A stretch of 64,000 nucleotides of DNA from Lawsonibacter faecis (GTDB lineage Bacteria; Bacillota; Clostridia; Oscillospirales; Oscillospiraceae), in assembly GCF_014287675.1 (NCBI RefSeq), contig NZ_JACOPQ010000001.1, positions 248,001 through 312,000 on the forward strand, read 5' to 3'. The translations under genes were made by a program, and so were the position numbers. Below, in pieces: positions 32,697-41,505 of the stretch. How positions within the stretch are numbered: position 1 is the stretch's first letter; every line of letters begins with the position of its first letter. The notes beneath the pieces are model-generated. The model saw only the letters and a list, made by a program, of their open reading frames with translations, had not been told where the DNA came from and made no database searches.

Positions 32697-33620
32697 GCCG
32701 AGCTGCTCCTGCAGCTCACGGTAGAAGTCCCGGATTTTTCCCAGCAGGATATGCTCCATTGCGCTCATGCCGTTGCGGTCGTCGTAGAGCAGGTAGTTGG
32801 TCAGCCGGGTGTCGAACCCCATGACCCGGATGCGGCGGATGAGCCCCGTATTCTCGTACAGGTCCCCCAGCAGCGCGAGCCCCGGCATGATGGAGATCAT
32901 GTCGTTCTCCGCCACCGCCCGCTTGGACGCCTCCACATTGCTGAACACCGTGAAGCGGGGAAAGCGGCGCAGGACCTGCCCCACCGTCTGATCCTGGAAG
33001 GACGGATAGCAGTGGGTGATGGCCAGCCGCTCCCCCAGCAGCTCGTCCACGTCCACGCAGTCCCGGGCGGCGAAGGGGGACTCGGCGGACACCACCGCGT
33101 AGAACCGGTCCACATAGAGCGGCTCAATGCTGAACCCGCTGTTTTTCATCTCGTACTCCGGGTCAAAGGAGCCGGTGGTCTCCGCGCCGATGGCGGTCTT
33201 GGAGACCCCCTCCGTCACACTGGAGGCGATGCGGTTGTAGGGCTGCTCGTGGATGTGCAGGGCGATCTCCGGGTACTCGTCCCCCAGCTCCCGCGTCAGG
33301 TAGACCGAGAGGCAGTTGGAGACCGAGGGGTACACCACCAGGTTGATAATGCGCCGCACCGTCCGGCTGGTGGAGAAGAGGTGCTGGAGCTGCTCGTTCT
33401 TCTCCACGATGTCCGCCGCCAGCTCCAGGGCCTGCTCGCCCTCGGCGGTGAGCACGATGCCCTTGTGGGTGCGCTGGAAAATCTTGATGTTCAGTTCCTT
33501 CTCCAGTGAGTTGACGATGGCGCTCAGGCTGGTCTGGCTCAGGTAGAGCCGCTTGGCCGCCGCCGATATAGACTTGCTCCGGGCCACCTCCAGCAGGTAT
33601 TCCAGATACTCGATGCGCAT
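32628..33620 (-). CDS. LysR-family transcriptional regulator
   Basis: The 330-residue regulator has the LysR helix-turn-helix at residues 1-60 (MRIEYLEYLLEVARSKSISAAAKRLYLSQTSLSAIVNSLE) and a periplasmic-binding-like effector domain after residue 90. Ribosome-binding AGG/GAGACC precedes ATG 33620; the frame upstream to 33680 is not used. It is divergent from the MmgE/PrpD gene by 92 bases, the classic arrangement for control of the neighbour. The C-terminal tail (GSDDVGGDDEGGNGG) is low-complexity and read antisense through the end of the permease gene, probably a recent 3' extension after loss of an earlier stop. Confidence 0.93.
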   Translation of the reverse strand: MRIEYLEYLLEVARSKSISAAAKRLYLSQTSLSAIVNSLEKELNIKIFQRTHKGIVLTAEGEQALELAADIVEKNEQLQHLFSTSRTVRRIINLVVYPSVSNCLSVYLTRELGDEYPEIALHIHEQPYNRIASSVTEGVSKTAIGAETTGSFDPEYEMKNSGFSIEPLYVDRFYAVVSAESPFAARDCVDVDELLGERLAITHCYPSFQDQTVGQVLRRFPRFTVFSNVEASKRAVAENDMISIMPGLALLGDLYENTGLIRRIRVMGFDTRLTNYLLYDDRNGMSAMEHILLGKIRDFYRELQEQLGSDDVGGDDEGGNGGNQEDDAVD

Positions 33621-33712
33621 ACAGGTCTCCCCTTTCGACCGCTTTTCCGCGTTCTCGCCAAACAGTATAGCATGAAACATACAAAAATCCTATAGGTAAG
33701 GAGTTTTGCCAT

Positions 33713-35101
33713 ATGAAACCATATACTCAGATTCTCGCCGACTACCTCTCCGCCCTCAAGTATGAGGATATCCCGGCGGAGGTGATCGAGCGGGCCAAGC
33801 TGGTCACCCTCCACACCGTGGGCGCGGCCATCTCCGCCATGCGTTCCAAGTCCGGGCAGGACATCGTGAAGATCGCCAAGGCCCTGGGCGGCGGCGGCTC
33901 CGCCCAGGCCACCATTCTGGGCGACGGCACCAAGGTGGGCCTGGGGAACGCGGTCCTGGCCAGCGGCACCCTGGCCGACCTTCTGGACTGGGAGGACTGC
34001 GCCTGGACCGGCCACCCCTCCGCCGGCGCGGTACCCACGGGCCTGGCCGTGGCCGAGGCCTACCACAAGACCGGCAAGGACTACCTCACCGCCCTGGTGG
34101 GCGGGTACGACGTGTACCAGCGGGTGGCCATGGCGGTACAGCCCTCTCCCGAGCGCTTTGAGCAGGGCTGGGGCCTCCACTGCTGGCAGATTTTCGCACC
34201 CACCTCCATCGCCGGCAAGCTCATCGGCATCCAGGGGGACAAGATGAACCAGCTCCTGGGCACCGCCGCCCACATGACCCCCGTGGCCATCAACCTCATC
34301 CACTCCAGCTTCAGCGACTTCTACCACTTCACCCACGGCCTCACCGCCCAGCTGGGCGTGGAGAACGCCCTCATCACCGAGGCGGGCATCTCCACCCTCA
34401 TGGGCGCGCTGGAGGAGGACGGCGGGTACTACTTCGGCGTCTCCGACCAGTGCGACTGGGACTGGTACGACAAGGACCTGGGCAGCCGCTACATGATTAT
34501 GGAGCTGATGCTCAAGAACTGGCCCGTCAACATGTGGATTCAGACCCCCATGGACCTCATCGACGCCATGGTGAAGAAGCACGGCATCCACGCCGACGAC
34601 ATCGAGCGCATCGAGGTCTCCCCCTACATCCCCGAGCGCAGCGAGGACAGCCCCAGGGACGGCTACGCCTCCCTGGTCCGGGCCCAGTTCTCCATCCCCT
34701 TCTGCATGGCCATGTACCTCAAGGGACCCAAGGTGGGCTACGACTGGCTGGACGCAAAGTACCTCAAGGACCCCGTCATTCTGGAGATGGCCGCCAAGGT
34801 CCACGGCGTGGGCGAGGAGTCCCTCATCAGCCACAATTTCGACACCTTCCAGAAGGGGTCCTACCCCGAGTACGGCATGACCATCACCATGAAGGACGGC
34901 GCGGTATACTCCCAGACGCGCCAGTTCCCCAAGGGCCACCCCCAGAACGATTACACCCGTCAGGAGTGCATCGACGTGTTCAAGCTGGCCACCGGCGACG
35001 TGATGAGTGAGGATAAGCAGGACGCCCTGTGCGACTTCATCCTCAACAAGCTGGAGAACGTGGAGGACATGGCGGAGATCTCCAAGTACGTGAAGCTGTA
35101 A
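33713..35101 (+). CDS. MmgE/PrpD-family hydro-lyase or decarboxylase
   Basis: The 462-residue protein matches the MmgE/PrpD family in length and features: the all-helical domain beginning LADYLSAL, GTLADLLDWEDCAWTGHPSAGAVPTGLAVAE near residue 85, and QGWGLHCWQIFAPTSIAGKL near 150. Known members dehydrate 2-methylcitrate, decarboxylate cis-aconitate or epimerise tartrate- or iminodisuccinate-like acids, so a C4-C7 di- or tricarboxylate substrate is expected. GGAG at 33699 precedes the start. It begins the plus-strand run PrpD-like, isomerase, molybdenum enzyme. Confidence 0.9.
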   Translation: MKPYTQILADYLSALKYEDIPAEVIERAKLVTLHTVGAAISAMRSKSGQDIVKIAKALGGGGSAQATILGDGTKVGLGNAVLASGTLADLLDWEDCAWTGHPSAGAVPTGLAVAEAYHKTGKDYLTALVGGYDVYQRVAMAVQPSPERFEQGWGLHCWQIFAPTSIAGKLIGIQGDKMNQLLGTAAHMTPVAINLIHSSFSDFYHFTHGLTAQLGVENALITEAGISTLMGALEEDGGYYFGVSDQCDWDWYDKDLGSRYMIMELMLKNWPVNMWIQTPMDLIDAMVKKHGIHADDIERIEVSPYIPERSEDSPRDGYASLVRAQFSIPFCMAMYLKGPKVGYDWLDAKYLKDPVILEMAAKVHGVGEESLISHNFDTFQKGSYPEYGMTITMKDGAVYSQTRQFPKGHPQNDYTRQECIDVFKLATGDVMSEDKQDALCDFILNKLENVEDMAEISKYVKL

Positions 35102-35115
35102 GACAAACCCCACCG

Positions 35116-35148
35116 CCGCGGGGCGTATCCTTCGGGAGCGCCCCGCGG
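35116..35148 (+). other. Intergenic hairpin after the MmgE/PrpD gene
   Basis: CCGCGGGGCG pairs with CGCCCCGCGG around a smaller inner stem; there is no T tract, so partial termination or RNA processing is possible. Confidence 0.45.
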
Positions 35149-35287
35149 CACGGGCGTATCCCCCGCTTTTACCCCTTAAATGGCTCCCCATGGGGGAGCC
35201 GGTTCTGCGTGAGGCTCGTAAATTGAATCCAGCCCATCCCACCGACTCGTTTTTCTTTCATTTTCATTGATAAAGGAAGTGTCTCAT

Positions 35288-36001
35288 ATGTACACCTGGC
35301 GCGCCCAAATCGGCCTCATCTCCCCCGGCACGGGTCCCAACATGGAGCGGGACTTCCACCGCTTCATCCCCGACGGCGTGGGCATCAACACCACCCGCAT
35401 CCCCTTCTCCGGCACCCCATCCCCCGAGGGGCTGATGGACATGGTCTCCCACCTGGAGAATACCTGCCAGATTTTCAGGGGCAGCCCCCAGGACTGCGTC
35501 ATGTTCGGCTGCACCTCAGGCAGCCTCATCGGCGGCCCCGGCTTTGACCGGAAGCTGGTGGACCTCATCACCGAGGCATCCGGCTCCCCCGGCCTCACCA
35601 CCAGCACCGTCCTGGTGGAGGCCTTCAAGGCCCTGGGCGTCTCCAGCGCCGCCGTCATCACCCCCTACCCGGACGACACCAATGAGGTGGAGCGCCAGTT
35701 TCTGGAGCACCACGGAATCCACGTCACCCGGATCGAGGGCATGAACTACCCCGAGGACGACATCGCCCTCATCAAGCCCCAGCTGGTGTACGAGCACCTG
35801 AAAAAGCTGGACAAGACCGGGGCAGACTGTCTTTTCATCAGCTGCACCGGCCTGAACGTGCTGGATCTCATCAAAATTGCCGAGGAGGACTTCGGCCGCC
35901 CGGTCCTCACCAGCAACCAGGCCACCCTCTGGGGTGCCCTGCGCCACGCCCAGGTGGGCGTGAAGCTGCCCTATCTGGGCGAGCTCTTTACCAACCACTG
36001 A
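35288..36001 (+). CDS. Maleate cis-trans isomerase / arylmalonate decarboxylase family protein
   Basis: The 237-residue protein belongs to the Asp/Glu-racemase-like superfamily. Two catalytic cysteines stand in the expected places, FGCTSGS (about residue 75) and SCTGLN (about 190), and PVLTSNQATLWGALR near the C-terminus is characteristic of maleate isomerases. Maleate to fumarate conversion is the best guess; a substituted maleate or malonate is also possible. ATG 35288 is preferred over 35267 because GGAAG lies at 35276 and the family starts at this point. It precedes the molybdenum enzyme by 16 bases. Confidence 0.85.
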   Translation: MYTWRAQIGLISPGTGPNMERDFHRFIPDGVGINTTRIPFSGTPSPEGLMDMVSHLENTCQIFRGSPQDCVMFGCTSGSLIGGPGFDRKLVDLITEASGSPGLTTSTVLVEAFKALGVSSAAVITPYPDDTNEVERQFLEHHGIHVTRIEGMNYPEDDIALIKPQLVYEHLKKLDKTGADCLFISCTGLNVLDLIKIAEEDFGRPVLTSNQATLWGALRHAQVGVKLPYLGELFTNH

Positions 36002-36017
36002 TTCGAGGTGTATCGAT

Positions 36018-38153
36018 TTGGAATTGACCCGTGAACAGCTTCTGAAGGCAAAAATTCCCTGCCCTGAGACGGGCATTGAGGTGAAGCACACCCTCTGCGA
36101 CATCTGCTGTCCCGGTACCCACTGCGGTGTGGACGCCTACGTGAAGGACGCTCAGATCATCAAGGTGGAGGGCACCGACGGCCACCCCTTCAACGAGGGC
36201 AAGCTCTGCCCCAAGGGCTCGGCCAACCGCCAGTACATCTATCGCAAGGACCGCATCCACACCCCCCTGCGCCGCGTCGGCGAGCGGGGGGAGGGCAAGT
36301 TCGAGCCCATCTCCTGGGACGAGGCCTACCGTGAAATCGCCGACAGGCTGCTGGACGCCAAGGCCCGGTACGGCGCGGACAGCGTGGCCTTCTTCTCCGG
36401 CTTCACCAAGTGGTACCGCCAGTATCTCCACCGCTTCGCCTACTCCTTTGGCTCCATCAACTACGGCTCCGAATGCTCCTCCTGCTGGAAGTCCACCGAG
36501 ATGGCCTGGATGTCCACCGCCGGCACCATCACCGACCCGGATTTCGGCAATTCCAACGTGATTCTGGGCTGGGCCCTCAACGCCTTTTACTCCATGCACG
36601 TGGCGGGCCCCGCCCTGCTCGCCCTGAAGGACATGGGCAAGAAGTTCATCATCGTGGACCCCCGAAAGACCCCCGCCACCGACAAGCTGGCCGATATCCA
36701 CCTCCAGCTCAAGCCGGGCACCGACGGCGCGCTGGCCCTCGGCATGGCGAAGATTATCATCGACAACGGCTGGCAGGACAAGGAATTCGTCGAGAAGTAC
36801 ACCTACGGCTTCGAGCAATACGCCGCCGAGGTAAAGAAGTACGATCTCAAGAAGGTGGCCGGCATCACCGGCCTGGACCCCCGTGATATTGAGCGGGCCA
36901 CCGAGCTATACGCCACCGGCGGCCCCGCCTCCATCCACGAGTCCCCCTCCCCGGTGACCCACCACACCAACGGCTTCCAGAACTACCGGGCCATCCTCTG
37001 CCTCAACGCCCTCACCGGCAATTTCGACCGGGCCGGCGGCAATCTCCCCGTCACCGCCACCTACTATGACCAGTGCGCGGGCTACCACACCTATGAGCAC
37101 GAGTACTACCTGGAGCGGCTGCCCGGCGACCCCATGACCAAAATCGGCGCCCAGCGCTTCCCCCTCTGGTCCAAGCTGGTGCCCGAGTTCCAGGCCATGG
37201 ACCTGGCCCGGCAGATCAATGAGGGCACCCCCTACCCCATCAAGGCCCTCTTCTGTATGGGCCTCAACGCCAAGATGTTCCCCGATACCCCCGCCTTCTA
37301 CGAGGCCCTCAGGAAGGTGGATTTCTTCGTGGATACCGATCTCTTCCTCACCGACACCGCCAAGTACGCCGACATCGTGCTGCCCGCCTGCTCCTCCTTC
37401 GAGCGGGGCGAGTTCAAGGCCTATCCCGGCGGCTTTGCCGCCTACACCAAGCCGGTCATACCGCCCCTCTATGAGAGCCGGAGCGACACCGACATCCTCC
37501 GGGATCTGGCGGAGCTGATGGAGCTTGACGATCCCCTCCTGCGGGAGGGCTACGAGGCCGCCATCCGGTACATGATCCGGGACACCGGCGTCACCGTGGA
37601 GGAGCTTCAGGCCAGCGATATGCCCGTCCATGTGCCCACTGCCCGGGACACCGTGCCCGGCGAGTTCCTGGCAAACGGCATCAAGACCCCCACAGGCAAG
37701 TTTGAGTTTTACTCCACCACCGTGGCCGAGTTTCAGGACAGCCACGGTCTCAGCCCCGTCCCCACCTACTCCGACACCCTGGCCGACGAGCCCGACGCGG
37801 ACGCTTACCCCTTCGTCCTCAACACCGGCGCGCGGCTGCCTAACACCCTCCACTCCCGCCTTCACGACGTGCCCTGGCTGCGCTCCATGCGCAAGACCCC
37901 CATGGCCGACATCAGCCTGGAGGACGCCGCCCGCCTGGACCTCCGGGAGGGGGATATGGTGGAGCTCTACAACAGTGTGGGCGCCATCCGGGTGGCAGTC
38001 TGCCCCACCGGCAGGGTCCGCGCCGGGGATATCCACCTCTACCACGGGTACCGGGAATGCAACGCCAACAATCTCGTCGGCGCGTGTCACCTGGACCCCT
38101 ACAGCGGCTTCCCCGGCTACAAGTCCAACCGCTGCGGTATGAAGAAAATCTAA
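36018..38153 (+). CDS. Molybdopterin-dependent oxidoreductase (DMSO reductase superfamily)
   Basis: The 711-residue enzyme binds one 4Fe-4S cluster (CDIC-CPGTHC-KLCPKG, residues 27-60) and a bis-molybdopterin guanine dinucleotide; the active-site region YGSECSSCWKST near residue 150 offers cysteine or serine as metal ligand. There is no twin-arginine signal, so it is cytosolic. The start is TTG 36018 behind GAGGTG; no ATG is available. Its likely partners are the 4Fe-4S protein (38398) and FAD protein (38908) on the other strand. Gut bacterial dehydroxylases and transhydroxylases belong to the same superfamily, but the reaction here is unknown. Confidence 0.9.
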   Translation: MELTREQLLKAKIPCPETGIEVKHTLCDICCPGTHCGVDAYVKDAQIIKVEGTDGHPFNEGKLCPKGSANRQYIYRKDRIHTPLRRVGERGEGKFEPISWDEAYREIADRLLDAKARYGADSVAFFSGFTKWYRQYLHRFAYSFGSINYGSECSSCWKSTEMAWMSTAGTITDPDFGNSNVILGWALNAFYSMHVAGPALLALKDMGKKFIIVDPRKTPATDKLADIHLQLKPGTDGALALGMAKIIIDNGWQDKEFVEKYTYGFEQYAAEVKKYDLKKVAGITGLDPRDIERATELYATGGPASIHESPSPVTHHTNGFQNYRAILCLNALTGNFDRAGGNLPVTATYYDQCAGYHTYEHEYYLERLPGDPMTKIGAQRFPLWSKLVPEFQAMDLARQINEGTPYPIKALFCMGLNAKMFPDTPAFYEALRKVDFFVDTDLFLTDTAKYADIVLPACSSFERGEFKAYPGGFAAYTKPVIPPLYESRSDTDILRDLAELMELDDPLLREGYEAAIRYMIRDTGVTVEELQASDMPVHVPTARDTVPGEFLANGIKTPTGKFEFYSTTVAEFQDSHGLSPVPTYSDTLADEPDADAYPFVLNTGARLPNTLHSRLHDVPWLRSMRKTPMADISLEDAARLDLREGDMVELYNSVGAIRVAVCPTGRVRAGDIHLYHGYRECNANNLVGACHLDPYSGFPGYKSNRCGMKKI

Positions 38154-38160
38154 CGGCGCG

Positions 38161-38203
38161 CAGAGGCCCCGCGGAGTCCATTTCGGACTCCGCGGGGCCT
38201 CTG
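38161..38203. terminator. Long hairpin after the molybdenum enzyme gene
   Basis: A 19-base stem encloses ATTTC. No T tract follows. The rest of the gap to 38397 shows nothing I can name. Confidence 0.55.
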
Positions 38204-38397
38204 GCTGTCAAAAATCCCTCCGCAGAGCAAGCCTCGCAGAGCAGCGTCGTCCGCAGATGACGCAGTTAAGTGAAAATCCGTCATTTCTAGGGACATGCGC
38301 CTCAAAAATGACACTTCTCATGACGGATGTGACAACTTTCTCCCATGAAATCGAGCCCCGGGCGTCTGCACGTCCGGGGCGGCTATCTCTTATTCCA

Positions 38398-38901
38398 TCA
38401 TACCAGCCGATCCGCAATCTTCTTCAGGGACCCCTGGATGCGGCTCTCCTTCAGCTCCTGCTCGTCCACCAGGCGCAGGGCCTCGGTGGGGCAGTTGTGG
38501 ACGCAGGCGGGCTGCATACCCATCTTGATACGGGCGTAGCAGCCGTCGCACTTCTGCATTTTACCGTCGGCGCGGAAGGAGGGGGCGCCGAAGGGGCACG
38601 CCATGGCGCAGGAGTGGCAGCCGATGCAGTTGGTGTTGTCGTACAGGGTGAGGCCGGTCTCGGCATCCTTGTAGATGCACCCGCAGGGGCAGGCGTCCAC
38701 GCAGGGCGCGTCGGTGCAGTGGTTGCAGCCTACCGAGAGGAAGGTGAAGCAGTGGGGCTCCCTGCCCCGCTCCAGGATGCTGACCACCCGGAAGGGCGCC
38801 TCCAGCTGCTCGGTGTCGATGTCGTTTTGGTCCATGCAGGCCACGGCGCAGGCGCCGCAGGCGGAACACTTATCCATATCCAGGTCAATTACCAGTGCCA
38901 T
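38398..38901 (-). CDS. 4Fe-4S ferredoxin-type electron transfer subunit (DmsB/HycB-like)
   Basis: The 167-residue protein has four cysteine groups: CSACGACAVAC near residue 12, CNHCTDAPCVDAC near 59, CIGCHSCAMAC near 92, and the last CDGCYAR...CVHNC near 119, enough for four 4Fe-4S clusters. This is the usual electron-transfer partner of DMSO-reductase-family enzymes, and such an enzyme ends 245 bases away on the other strand. It starts 6 bases after the FAD gene, so the two are co-transcribed and together form an NAD(P)H-to-molybdenum electron path (inference). Confidence 0.92.
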   Translation of the reverse strand: MALVIDLDMDKCSACGACAVACMDQNDIDTEQLEAPFRVVSILERGREPHCFTFLSVGCNHCTDAPCVDACPCGCIYKDAETGLTLYDNTNCIGCHSCAMACPFGAPSFRADGKMQKCDGCYARIKMGMQPACVHNCPTEALRLVDEQELKESRIQGSLKKIADRLV

Positions 38902-38907
38902 ATGTCC

Positions 38908-40191
38908 TCACTCCTGTCCATTGATAGCCGCGCTGGTCTTCTCCAGTGCGCTGATGATCTCGCCCGGGATGCCCTCCGCCCGCAGCCGTGCCGCCCCCCT
39001 GGGATAGAGGGCCGTGCCGCTGCCGTCCAGGCGGCGAATCACGTAGTCCTTCATCACGCCGCTGACCTTGTAGTTGTCCAGCAGGTTCAGGCAGGCTATT
39101 TTCCCGTCCCGGAGGACCGCCCGGAGGACGGTGCGGCCGTCGGCGCTGCGGTACTCCAGCACCGAACCCTGGGCCCGGTTGTCCCCGAAGGCGATAAAGT
39201 CCATATCGAAAAAGTGGGTGATATTGTGGAGAATCTCGCCGGTATGGACGGCGCTGCCCCCCGCCATATTGGTCCCAGCCACCTCACCCTGGCTGGCCGC
39301 GTTGGCCCACAGGCCGATGATCTGGGTCTGTCCGCTCTGGCGGTTGAGTCCCTCGCAGCAGTCTCCCGCCGCGTAGACACCCTCCACATTGGTGCGCATA
39401 TGCTCGTCCACCACGACGCCGCGGCCGACCTTGACGGTCTCCCCGGCCAGGGCGGTGTTGGCCCGGGTGCCGATGCACAGCACCACCAGATCGCAGGGGA
39501 TCTCCGCGCCGTCGCTGAAGCTGGCGGTCAATGTCTCTCCGCCGCGGGTGATGGCGCTGATGCCGCTCCCAAAGCGCAGCTCCACCCCTTTGGCCCGGAC
39601 CCGGTCCTCAATGACACGGCCTATCTCGGGCAGGGCGGCCACGGGGAAGATGCCCGGGGCCATGTCCGCCATGGTGACGGCCACATCCCGCCTGCGCAGC
39701 AGCTCCACCACCTTGATGCCCACCATGGAGGCGCCCACCACCACGGCGGCGCGGACGCCGCCGCGTTCCAGCCGGGCCTGGAGCCGCTCCGCGTCCTGCA
39801 CGGTGCGCATACAGTAGACCTCGCCGTCGTCCGCGCCGGGGAGGGGGGGCACCAGGGCGCGGGCCCCGGTGGCCAGCAGGAGTTTGGACCACGTCCACTG
39901 GCTGCCGTCGGAGCAGACCACTTTTTGGGCTTCATAGTCCACCCGCTCCACCGCCACATCCATGTGGAGCGTCAGGTCCAGACGGGCGGCGATCTCCTCT
40001 GGGGGGCCGAAGGGGAACATCCCGTCGTAGGGGAGCTTGCCGCTGACATAATAGGTGGTCAGCATGGGGTTGGCCGGGGCCGCCCCCGATTCGCTGAAAA
40101 TATGTATTTCGCCGTCCCAGCCGTTGCGCCGCAGGGCGCTGGCCGCGTGGTAGCCCGCGCAGCCGAAGCCCACGATTACCGCTCTATCCAT
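38908..40191 (-). CDS. FAD-dependent NAD(P)H oxidoreductase (NirB/rubredoxin reductase-like)
   Basis: The 427-residue protein has an N-terminal FAD-binding Rossmann motif (VIVGFGCAGYHAASAL), LLLATGARALVPPLPG, a second nucleotide-binding motif (VVVGASMVGIKVVELL near residue 150), and VEGVYAAGDCCEG near 275, as in pyridine nucleotide-disulfide oxidoreductase family flavoproteins. ATG 40191 follows AAAGGAGTGG. It is the first gene of a two-gene operon with the 4Fe-4S protein and shares its promoter block with the SLC13 permease. Likely role: to feed electrons from NAD(P)H to the molybdenum enzyme, or the reverse. Confidence 0.88.
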   Translation of the reverse strand: MDRAVIVGFGCAGYHAASALRRNGWDGEIHIFSESGAAPANPMLTTYYVSGKLPYDGMFPFGPPEEIAARLDLTLHMDVAVERVDYEAQKVVCSDGSQWTWSKLLLATGARALVPPLPGADDGEVYCMRTVQDAERLQARLERGGVRAAVVVGASMVGIKVVELLRRRDVAVTMADMAPGIFPVAALPEIGRVIEDRVRAKGVELRFGSGISAITRGGETLTASFSDGAEIPCDLVVLCIGTRANTALAGETVKVGRGVVVDEHMRTNVEGVYAAGDCCEGLNRQSGQTQIIGLWANAASQGEVAGTNMAGGSAVHTGEILHNITHFFDMDFIAFGDNRAQGSVLEYRSADGRTVLRAVLRDGKIACLNLLDNYKVSGVMKDYVIRRLDGSGTALYPRGAARLRAEGIPGEIISALEKTSAAINGQE

Positions 40192-40219
40192 AGGGGGAAC
40201 CACTCCTTTCGCTACCACT

Positions 40220-40275
40220 ACTATATAGAAATCCGGCTGGACCGTCCAATAGGAATTGGCGATAATCGGGTAACG
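40220..40275 (-). promoter_or_regulatory. Promoter and shared operator of the FAD/4Fe-4S operon
   Basis: Minus-strand CGTTACCCGATTATCG (40275-40260), seven bases, then CTATTGGACGGT (40252-40241) with -35 TTGGAC and a -10 of TATAGT (18-base spacer) or TATATA (16). It is the second copy of the 35-base block at 31101. CAATCGGTT is also present on this strand at 40300-40292. Confidence 0.75.
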
Positions 40276-40377
40276 AAAAGAGCGGTATCCCAACCGATTG
40301 CACTGGGGCAAAATGAGTGTTATTGTTTCATTACCGATTTAGCTCAGCCCCGCAACATCATTGAGGAGGTAGTTTCT

Positions 40378-41451
40378 ATGATCCGCAGCATCACCGTTAT
40401 CGGCGGCGGCGGCACAGGCCACACCGCCGCCGCGTTTCTCACCAGCAAGGGCTTCCGGGTGGCCCTGTGCGACAGCGGGAACTTCCAGCGCGAGATGGAC
40501 GACGTGAACGAACAGGGCGGCATCCTGCTCCGGGGCCGCTCCGGCGTGGTGGGCTTCTTTACCCCCGCCCTGGCCACCACCGACCACGCACGCGCCCTGA
40601 AGGACGCGGAGCTGATTCTCGTATGCGTCCCCGCCACCCGCCACGAGGAGGCGGCCAGGGCCATCGCCCCCCACCTGCGCCCCGGCCAGCACATTCTCCT
40701 CTCCCCGGGCAACCTGGGCTCCTTCGTCTTCCGCAGGGTTTTCGACGAGGCGGGCATTGACCCCGCAGCCAACATTATCGCCGAGCTGGAGGGCAACCTC
40801 TGCCCCTGCCGCCTCTCCGCCAAGGCCGAAGCCACCGTGGGCCTGCCCATCCGCACCAAGAAGGTGGCCGCCCTCCCCGGCAGCCGCACCGAGGAGTTCA
40901 TCGCCTTCTGCGAGGGCGTGCTGGAGTTCGTCCCCAACAAAAACGTCTTTGAAGGGGCCCTCCTCTCGGACAACTACGTGCTCCACATCGGCACCTCCCT
41001 CCTCTCCGCCGCCACCATTGAGGCCATGGGGGAGGACTTCGTCCTCTTCCAGCACGGTTTGAGCGACGCCGCCATCCACTGTGTGGAGGCTGTCCGGCAG
41101 GAGCGCATCCGGCTGCTTGCCGCCTTCGGCCTCATGGAGCGGGACAGCGCCACCGAGTTCTTCGAGGAGCTGCGGGACTGGCGGAACCACCCGGAGTACG
41201 ACGTGTTCCGCACCCTGGCCGGCCCCGACAGCCTGACGCACCGCTACGTGGCCGAGGACTGCTACGCCTGCGCCTCCCTGGCCCTCTCCTGCGCCCGCAG
41301 GGTGGGTGTAGCCATGCCCACGCTGGAATCCATCATGACCCTGGCCGGCGCCGTCAACCAGCGGGACTATCTTTCCGAGGGCCGCACCCTTGAAAACCTG
41401 GGCTTCGGCCAAGGCCGTTCCATGGATGAGATCGTCGCGGCCATCTCGTAA
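40378..41451 (+). CDS. NAD/NADP octopine/nopaline dehydrogenase-family protein
   Basis: The 357-residue protein has an N-terminal Rossmann motif (ITVIGGGGTGHTAAAFLTSKG, residues 4-24) and ELILVCVPATRH near residue 77. The helical C-terminal domain has the opine dehydrogenase pattern NVFEGALLSDNYVLHIG followed by the catalytic-type histidine region. The family condenses or cleaves opines (an amino acid joined to a keto acid by a secondary amine) with NAD(P)H. GGAGG precedes ATG 40378. The frame is open for 2 kb upstream, but that part is antisense to the FAD and Fe-S genes and is not coding. Confidence 0.88.
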   Translation: MIRSITVIGGGGTGHTAAAFLTSKGFRVALCDSGNFQREMDDVNEQGGILLRGRSGVVGFFTPALATTDHARALKDAELILVCVPATRHEEAARAIAPHLRPGQHILLSPGNLGSFVFRRVFDEAGIDPAANIIAELEGNLCPCRLSAKAEATVGLPIRTKKVAALPGSRTEEFIAFCEGVLEFVPNKNVFEGALLSDNYVLHIGTSLLSAATIEAMGEDFVLFQHGLSDAAIHCVEAVRQERIRLLAAFGLMERDSATEFFEELRDWRNHPEYDVFRTLAGPDSLTHRYVAEDCYACASLALSCARRVGVAMPTLESIMTLAGAVNQRDYLSEGRTLENLGFGQGRSMDEIVAAIS

Positions 41452-41505
41452 GAATCCGATCCCGGCTGCATAACATCCATCAATCGGTTTTAAGGAGGCC
41501 CCGTC

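Noticed and set aside
38257..40377. A 2.1-kb upstream extension of the opine-dehydrogenase-like frame
   Set aside because: It runs antisense through the 4Fe-4S and FAD genes; the true start at 40378 has GGAGG and the Rossmann motif directly after it.
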